From CAYRAV01 sp964422365 (lineage in GTDB: Bacteria; Bacillota; Clostridia; Lachnospirales; Lachnospiraceae), in contig CAYRAV010000020.1 of the NCBI GenBank assembly GCA_964422365.1, positions 1 to 45,497 of the forward strand: a stretch of DNA of 45,497 nt, read 5' to 3'. Made by a program: the position numbers and the translations under genes. This document shows, piece by piece, positions 41,384 to 45,497 of the stretch. The notes beneath the pieces are model-generated. The model was given only the letters and a program-made list of their open reading frames with translations, was not told the DNA's origin and made no database searches. The stretch's first letter is position 1. Every line of letters begins with the position of its first letter.

Positions 41384-42223
41384 ATGGAGAATAATTTTTA
41401 CACTCCTGCCGAGATCATTGATCACAATATTAACGGAGAAATAACAAAGGCAAACTTACCAACAGGCAAAATGATATTACTTGGAATAATGGCAGGTGCA
41501 TTTATTGCAATTGGAGGTGCTGCCAGTAATGTAGTTGTACATAGTATATCAAATACAGGTCTTGCACGTATCCTTGCAGGAACCATTTTCCCGATTGGAC
41601 TTATGCTGATTGTAGTGTTAGGCGGCGAACTATTTACAGGAAACTGCTTAATGCTTATGGCATTTTTAGATAAAAAAATTTCAGCATCGTCCCTGCTGCG
41701 GAATTTGGTGATTGTATATTTCAGTAATCTTATTGGTGCCCTGATTATTGATATCTTGATTTTTTTCTCTGGACAATTATCTTATTCTTCTGGTGTTCTG
41801 GGTGCTTATACAATCAAAGTTGCTTTAACAAAAGCACAAATTTCACCAGTAAATGCTTTGGCAAGCGGTATCCTCTGCAATCTTCTTGTATGCCTGGCTA
41901 TTCTTATGGCAAGTGCATCAAAAGATATCAGTGGTAAAATCCTTGCAATTTTCTTTCCCATCTGTACATTTGTCATTTGTGGTTTTGAACACTGTATTGC
42001 AAATATGTTCTATATTCCAACCGGTATGATGGCAGCTTCTCATCCGGATTATGCAGCGAAAGCGGAAGAATTATATGGAATTTCCGCCATCCAGTGCAGT
42101 GAACTGATTTCCATTGCAAGTACAAAAAGTTTTCTTTTTGTAACAATCGGAAATATCATTGGTGGTATGTTATTTGTAGGTGTGGTTTTTTATGCAGTCC
42201 ATAAAGTCAAATGGAAAGCATAG
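41384..42223 (+). CDS. Formate/nitrite transporter family channel
   Basis: Pentameric inner-membrane anion channel of the FocA/NirC/FdhC family. The ATG at 41384 (MENNFYTPAEI) follows AAGGAG by ten bases and gives 279 residues; an upstream ATG at 41339 lacks a ribosome site. Six hydrophobic helices are visible, with GGELFTGNCLMLMAFL, LASGILCNLLVCLA and FEHCIANMFYIPTGMM, the conserved constriction segments. Substrate (formate, nitrite or hydrosulfide) cannot be read from these. It is monocistronic with a strong terminator that overlaps its stop codon. Confidence 0.92.
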   Translation: MENNFYTPAEIIDHNINGEITKANLPTGKMILLGIMAGAFIAIGGAASNVVVHSISNTGLARILAGTIFPIGLMLIVVLGGELFTGNCLMLMAFLDKKISASSLLRNLVIVYFSNLIGALIIDILIFFSGQLSYSSGVLGAYTIKVALTKAQISPVNALASGILCNLLVCLAILMASASKDISGKILAIFFPICTFVICGFEHCIANMFYIPTGMMAASHPDYAAKAEELYGISAIQCSELISIASTKSFLFVTIGNIIGGMLFVGVVFYAVHKVKWKA

Positions 42224-42255
42224 TGAAACACGAAAAATGTTTCACTATGCTTTCC
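42213..42255. terminator. Bidirectional terminator between convergent genes
   Basis: GGAAAGCATAGTGAAACA, loop CGAAAAA, then the exact 18-base complement, followed by ATTTATTTTAT on the plus strand. The TAG stop of the channel gene is inside the stem. It serves the convergent pair made by the channel gene and the metal ATPase. Confidence 0.85.
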
Positions 42256-42281
42256 ATTTATTTTATACTTTATTTTGTTCC

Positions 42282-44150
42282 CTATTTCGTTTTCAAAGTC
42301 CGCATGGAATTTAGGATAGCAATCACAGAAACACCCACATCTGCAAATACTGCTTCCCACATATTTGCCACACCGCATGCTCCAAGCATTAACACAAGAA
42401 TCTTTACTCCAAGTGCAAATATGATATTCTGTCTCACGATAATAAGCGTCTTTCTGGATATGCGTACAATAGAGGCAATCTTTCGGATATCATCATCCAT
42501 CAATACCACATCTGCTGCTTCTATGGCTGCATCAGAGCCCATACTACCCATAGCGATTCCCACATCTGATCTGGTCAGCACTGGTGCATCGTTGATACCA
42601 TCTCCCACAAATGCAAGTTTTTCTTTTTCACTTTGTGTCTGTAACAGTTTTTCCACCTGTGATACTTTATCCGCCGGTAAAAGTTCTGCATGGACTTCAT
42701 CAATGCCGATTTCCTGTGCCGCTGCCTCTGCTGCTTCAAGTCTGTCGCCTGTCAGCATCACACAATTCTTTACCCCCACCTGCTTCATGTTCCTAATTGC
42801 CTCTTTGGCACCTTCCTTTACTGTATCAGAAATAACAATTGCTCCATAAAATATTCCTTCACTTGCCACATAAACAATTGTTCCCGCACTGCCACATGGT
42901 CTATAGGAGATTTGCTTTTTCTTCATCAATTTTTCATTTCCAATCAACACTTCCTTTCCATCAATCAAAACACTGATTCCATGGCCTGCAATTTCCTCTG
43001 CACCTTCCGCACGATTCAAATCAACAATTTTCCCATATGCTTCTTTGATGGAGCCTGCAATCGGGTGGTTAGAATATCCCTCCCCAATGGCTGCCAGCTC
43101 TATCAATTCTTCTTTTGTACCATTTTGCGGAATAAGTTCTTTTACCTTAAATTCACCTTTTGTCAATGTTCCTGTTTTATCAAACACAATGGTTGTCATC
43201 TCTGCAACTGCTTCTAAATAATTACTTCCCTTTACAAGAACACCTATCTTAGATGCCGCTCCAATTCCCCCAAAGAAACCCAAAGGTACAGAAATTACTA
43301 ATGCACAAGGGCAGGAAACAACAAGAAATATGCATGCTCTTTCAATCCAGCTGCCCCAGCCTCCTCCTAAAATAAGCGGAGGCAGAATTGCAAGCAGCAG
43401 GGCACCAATTGTTACAACAGGTGTATAGTATTTTGCAAATCTGGTAATAAAATTTTCTACCTTTGCCTTCTTGCTGCTGGCATTTTCTACAAGCTCCAAA
43501 ATCTTAGCAACTGTAGAATCGTCAAATTCTTTTGTGGTTCTCACTTTTAATGTACCACTTCCATTGACACAGCCGCTAATAATCTCATCTCCAACAGATG
43601 CCTTTCTTGGGACAGACTCTCCTGTCAATGCTGCTGTATCAATTAAAGATTCTCCTTCTATTACAACACCATCTAAGGGGATTCTTTCTCCCGGCTTAAT
43701 TACAATTACACTGCCAACTTCCACATCATCCGGATCTGCCTGTGTCAATTCCCCATCTTTTTCTACGTTGGCATATTCCGGACAAATATCCATCATAGCA
43801 GTGATCGACTGCCTGGATTTCCCAACTGCATAGCCCTGGAATAACTCACCTACCTGATAAAAGAGCATAACAGCAGCTGCCTCAGAATACTCTTTTACCC
43901 CAAAAGCACCAAAGGTAGCAACCATCATCAGAAAATTTTCATCAAATATCTGACCATGTCTAATATTACGGATTGCTTTATAGACAATATCGTATCCAAT
44001 TACAAGATATGGTATCAGATAAATAATAAATAAAATCCATGTACTCTCTATCTTTTTTAATAATCCTGTATGTTCACAAACCAACAGTCCGGCAAATAAT
44101 ACAAATGTTATAACAATGCGGACTAGCATTTTTTTCTGTTTTTTAGTCAT
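42282..44150 (-). CDS. P1B-type Zn/Cd/Pb-exporting ATPase lacking an N-terminal HMA domain
   Basis: Heavy-metal exporting ATPase, about 622 residues. It shows LTGESVPRKA (actuator TGES), the CPC metal site in SCPCALVIS, DKTGTLTKGE (phosphorylated Asp), SNHPIAGSI (HP motif) and GDGINDAPVL. The C-terminal FADVGVSVIAILNSMR, with the Asp typical of Zn/Cd/Pb pumps, favours ZntA/CadA over CopA. No CxxC metal domain precedes the membrane part; that domain is the separate gene upstream. I chose the ATG at 44150 since AAAGGAG abuts the earlier ATG at 44159. It may have an own promoter after the terminator at 44269-44309. Confidence 0.94.
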   Translation of the reverse strand: MTKKQKKMLVRIVITFVLFAGLLVCEHTGLLKKIESTWILFIIYLIPYLVIGYDIVYKAIRNIRHGQIFDENFLMMVATFGAFGVKEYSEAAAVMLFYQVGELFQGYAVGKSRQSITAMMDICPEYANVEKDGELTQADPDDVEVGSVIVIKPGERIPLDGVVIEGESLIDTAALTGESVPRKASVGDEIISGCVNGSGTLKVRTTKEFDDSTVAKILELVENASSKKAKVENFITRFAKYYTPVVTIGALLLAILPPLILGGGWGSWIERACIFLVVSCPCALVISVPLGFFGGIGAASKIGVLVKGSNYLEAVAEMTTIVFDKTGTLTKGEFKVKELIPQNGTKEELIELAAIGEGYSNHPIAGSIKEAYGKIVDLNRAEGAEEIAGHGISVLIDGKEVLIGNEKLMKKKQISYRPCGSAGTIVYVASEGIFYGAIVISDTVKEGAKEAIRNMKQVGVKNCVMLTGDRLEAAEAAAQEIGIDEVHAELLPADKVSQVEKLLQTQSEKEKLAFVGDGINDAPVLTRSDVGIAMGSMGSDAAIEAADVVLMDDDIRKIASIVRISRKTLIIVRQNIIFALGVKILVLMLGACGVANMWEAVFADVGVSVIAILNSMRTLKTK

Positions 44151-44186
44151 CGTTTTCATCTCCTTTATAAATATTCTATTATAAAG

Positions 44187-44197
44187 CTGTATAACAG
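44187..44197. promoter_or_regulatory. CTGTATAACAG dyad upstream of metal ATPase
   Basis: On the minus strand CTGTTATACAG is followed by TTTATAAT and then the AAAGGAG site of the ATPase gene. A dyad beside a TATAAT after an intergenic terminator suggests a second, regulated promoter. The -35 box is poor. Confidence 0.3.
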
Positions 44198-44268
44198 AAC
44201 GCCTGCGCTGCGATTACTATGTATGATAAGAAAATTTATCTCCTGCTAAACTCATCTTACTAAATGAA

Positions 44269-44309
44269 AAACCCTGACGAAAATCGTTACATTTCTCTCG
44301 TCCGGGTTT
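44269..44309. terminator. Hairpin terminator between HMA and ATPase genes
   Basis: AACCC-GGACGA pairs with TCGTC-AGGGTT around a ~17-base loop, with T-runs on either strand (TTTTTCATTT on minus). It lies inside the metal-resistance cluster, just after the small HMA gene, so it could lower expression of the ATPase relative to the HMA protein. Confidence 0.55.
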
Positions 44310-44314
44310 TTTAC

Positions 44315-44533
44315 TTACATTATAATCTTACAGTCCGGCTCAACCTTTGCACAAACCTTCACCACTTCCTGCATAATTTCATCAAACTTATCATCCACTG
44401 CATCTACCATCATTTTCTGTGTCATGAAACTTACATTTGCATCATTTACACCTGGCAGTTTTTTAATTGCCTCCTCCATCTTTGCCGCACAGTTTGCACA
44501 GTCTAAATCCTGTAATTTAAATTTTTTCTTCAT
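44315..44533 (-). CDS. Free-standing HMA metal-binding protein
   Basis: A 72-residue heavy-metal-associated domain of ferredoxin-like fold. The metal loop is DLDCANCAAKME, a CxxC of the Zn/Cd-pump type (DCANCA) rather than the GMTCxxC of copper chaperones. It matches the N-terminal domain of ZntA/CadA pumps, and the neighbouring ATPase has lost that domain. It may hand metal to the pump as a separate chaperone. The start at 44533 has GGAAGG at a good distance; an ATG at 44539 is too close. Confidence 0.92.
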   Translation of the reverse strand: MKKKFKLQDLDCANCAAKMEEAIKKLPGVNDANVSFMTQKMMVDAVDDKFDEIMQEVVKVCAKVEPDCKIIM

Positions 44534-44556
44534 AATCATTTCCTTCCTTTCTTTTC

Positions 44557-44925
44557 TTATTCTTCAATATGTTCCCGCCCCTGCGCAATAATCGTTCTTA
44601 CATGCCCATCCGCTAATGAATAAAAGACGGACTTTCCTTCTCTTCTGCTTCTTACCAGCTTTGCCTGTTTTAAAATTTTTAACTGATGGGATATGGCAGG
44701 CTGTGTCATATGCAATGCCTGTGCAAGATCACATACGCAGACTTCCGCTTCAAACAAGACAAACAGTATTCTGATTCTGGTAGAATCCCCAAATACTTTG
44801 AAAAGCTCTGCTAAATCATACAGCTCCTCTTCTTCCGGCATTTTTTCAGTTACGATTTTTAATAAATCTTCATGTACTTCCAAATCATCACAACATTCAA
44901 TATCATTTGCTGACAAGGATTTCAC
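44557..44925 (-). CDS. ArsR/SmtB-family metal sensor, CadC-like
   Basis: Repressor of the pump operon, released by Zn/Cd/Pb. The 122 residues have an N-terminal IECCDD extension and the winged helix with EVCVCDLAQALHMTQPAISHQLKIL; the CVC of the metal helix plus N-terminal cysteines is the CadC alpha3N site. RREGKSVFYSLADGHV forms the wing. Two starts are possible: a GTG at 44925 or a TTG at 44916, the latter five bases after AGGTGA. The gene is preceded by an excellent promoter and a palindrome that should be its own operator. Confidence 0.94.
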   Translation of the reverse strand: MKSLSANDIECCDDLEVHEDLLKIVTEKMPEEEELYDLAELFKVFGDSTRIRILFVLFEAEVCVCDLAQALHMTQPAISHQLKILKQAKLVRSRREGKSVFYSLADGHVRTIIAQGREHIEE

Positions 44926-44950
44926 CTGCTTTCGGTTTTATATAATTTAT

Positions 44951-44972
44951 TATATGAACAATTGTTTATATG
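44951..44972. promoter_or_regulatory. CadC/ArsR operator palindrome
   Basis: TATATGAACAATTGTTTATATG is an almost perfect 22-bp inverted repeat centred on AATT, overlapping the expected transcription start just downstream of the -10 box. It closely resembles the A/T-flanked AACA...TGTT-type operators of ArsR/SmtB regulators. Binding here would block transcription of the regulator, HMA and pump genes. Confidence 0.7.
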
Positions 44973-44975
44973 TTT

Positions 44976-45004
44976 ATTATAAAGAACTCCACTTGAATTG
45001 TCAA
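44976..45004 (-). promoter_or_regulatory. Consensus promoter of the metal-resistance operon
   Basis: On the minus strand TTGACA (44999-45004), exactly 17 bases, TATAAT (44976-44981). Both boxes are perfect. A start near 44969 lies inside the operator palindrome, the classic layout for a repressed metal operon. Confidence 0.85.
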
Positions 45005-45032
45005 GCAATATTCACTTGAGTATTGAAAAAAA

Positions 45033-45230
45033 TTATTTGTTCAGCCATGCCGTTCCCGGCATTTTAGGCGGAGAAAAGTGCCGTATAGATGTAAAGGTAA
45101 AAATGTTTAAAAACAACTCCCAGAACACCGGTCTTAAGCTTTGCACATTGCCGGCTAAACACTGAAACAGCAGGTGCAGTAACATCCAAACCAAACAAAT
45201 TAGGTTTATCCTAATTGATGATGTCTGCCA
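45033..45230. other. Unassigned stretch with composition unlike its flanks
   Basis: Between two AT-rich promoter regions this stretch is visibly richer in G and C, with a TGCCG-TTCC-CGGCA hairpin at its left end. A minus-strand frame of 91 codons and a plus-strand frame of ~40 codons both cross it, neither with a ribosome site. I recognise no family. It may be a relic of an inserted gene or element. Confidence 0.25.
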
Positions 45231-45249
45231 TATAGAAATGAAAAAGTTG

Positions 45250-45278
45250 TTGACTATATATTTAAAATAGTATACAAT
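45250..45278 (+). promoter_or_regulatory. Putative promoter for the gene at the right edge
   Basis: TTGACT (45250-45255), 17 bases, TACAAT (45273-45278) on the plus strand. The only plus-strand gene after it starts at 45477, which would give a ~190-base leader. A nearer TATACT at 45422-45427 is an alternative without a clear -35. Confidence 0.45.
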
Positions 45279-45476
45279 GAATACAACTATCAATTCAAGT
45301 TCCAACAATTTATTTTGAACTTCTGCTCTAATTATCTGTCATTGTACATTTCAATTTTTAATTCCAAATCATAACAGCATGTAAACCCAAAAATCATATA
45401 GAAATAACAGCGGGAATCTGCTATACTATATACAGAATATTCTTCGCTGTCCAAACAGAAAGAAAGGATATTTATT

Positions 45477-45497
45477 ATGACACAAAACAACAATCAG
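45477..45497 (+). CDS. Start of an unknown gene, cut by the right edge
   Basis: ATG-ACA-CAA-AAC-AAC-AAT-CAG follows AGAAAGGAT by a suitable distance, and a promoter-like TATACT precedes it by ~50 bases. Only seven residues (MTQNNNQ) are visible, so no function can be given. Confidence 0.5.

Noticed and set aside
41339..41384. Upstream ATG for the formate/nitrite channel.
   Set aside because: It lies at the expected transcription start and lacks a ribosome site, while the ATG at 41384 follows AAGGAG and matches the family N-terminus.
45033..45308. 91-codon minus-strand frame at the right edge as a gene.
   Set aside because: No ribosome site and no recognisable domain, and it covers a plus-strand promoter. 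Kept only as an unassigned stretch.
1..45497. CRISPR arrays, tRNA or rRNA genes, intact transposase genes.
   Set aside because: No regularly spaced direct repeats, no tRNA cloverleaf or rRNA sequence and no transposase motifs were noticed on reading both strands.

Overview
The window reads as a chromosomal segment of a low-GC Firmicute, most likely a Lachnospiraceae-type gut clostridium. Evidence: AT-rich DNA, strong AGGAGG-like ribosome binding sites, the clostridial order priA-def-fmt-YugP-rsmB-rlmN-prpC-prkC-rsgA-rpe-thiN, a meso-diaminopimelate MurE (DNPR motif) beside dapF, a P1B metal pump with CadC-type regulator, and B12-riboswitch control. The genus cannot be fixed from sequence alone. 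Almost every gene is on the minus strand.

Bases 1-18195 are a core housekeeping run on the minus strand: argS, dapF, murE, murF, priA, def, fmt, a YugP-like metalloprotease, rsmB, rlmN, a PP2C phosphatase and its PASTA kinase, rsgA, rpe, and thiN cut by the left edge. Many junctions overlap or lie within 25 bases. The run joins cell-wall precursor synthesis, translation initiation and rRNA modification to Ser/Thr kinase signalling.

Bases 18380-29726 are accessory: an orphan glutathionylspermidine-synthase-like ATP-grasp protein, a PadR-DUF1700-DUF4097 envelope module, an ion-transporter-superfamily permease with a cytidylate-kinase-like protein, a small membrane protein, an arylsulfotransferase-like surface protein, a membrane-anchored glycerophosphodiesterase and a thioredoxin with a WCRPC active site. 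A tyrosine recombinase (30218-31048) stands alone next to a small unknown ORF.

Bases 31375-38790 form a metal or peptide uptake operon (two permeases, binding lipoprotein, two ATPases) followed by a MATE exporter. A clear cobalamin riboswitch heads it, so the likely cargo is cobalt or nickel rather than peptides. The leader also carries two copies of an unexplained 73-nt structured motif flanking a terminator and a mobile repeat. Upstream lies a peroxide-defence pair: AhpC and a flavoprotein whose AhpF-type thioredoxin-fold part sits at the C-terminus.

Bases 41384-44925 hold a formate/nitrite channel on the plus strand, then a Zn/Cd efflux operon (ArsR/CadC regulator, free-standing HMA protein, P1B ATPase) with a near-perfect promoter and palindromic operator. 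The right edge has a promoter and the first seven codons of a plus-strand gene.

Scattered through the intergenic gaps is a family of at least four fairly complete and three partial repeats with ~20-bp inverted ends (CTAGAGCGTGTTTGAAAATT), conserved shoulders and variable hairpin cores. It looks like a non-autonomous mobile element (MITE-like), and one copy supplies the stop codon of rpe. All functional calls come from motifs and recalled family knowledge; no searches were run.
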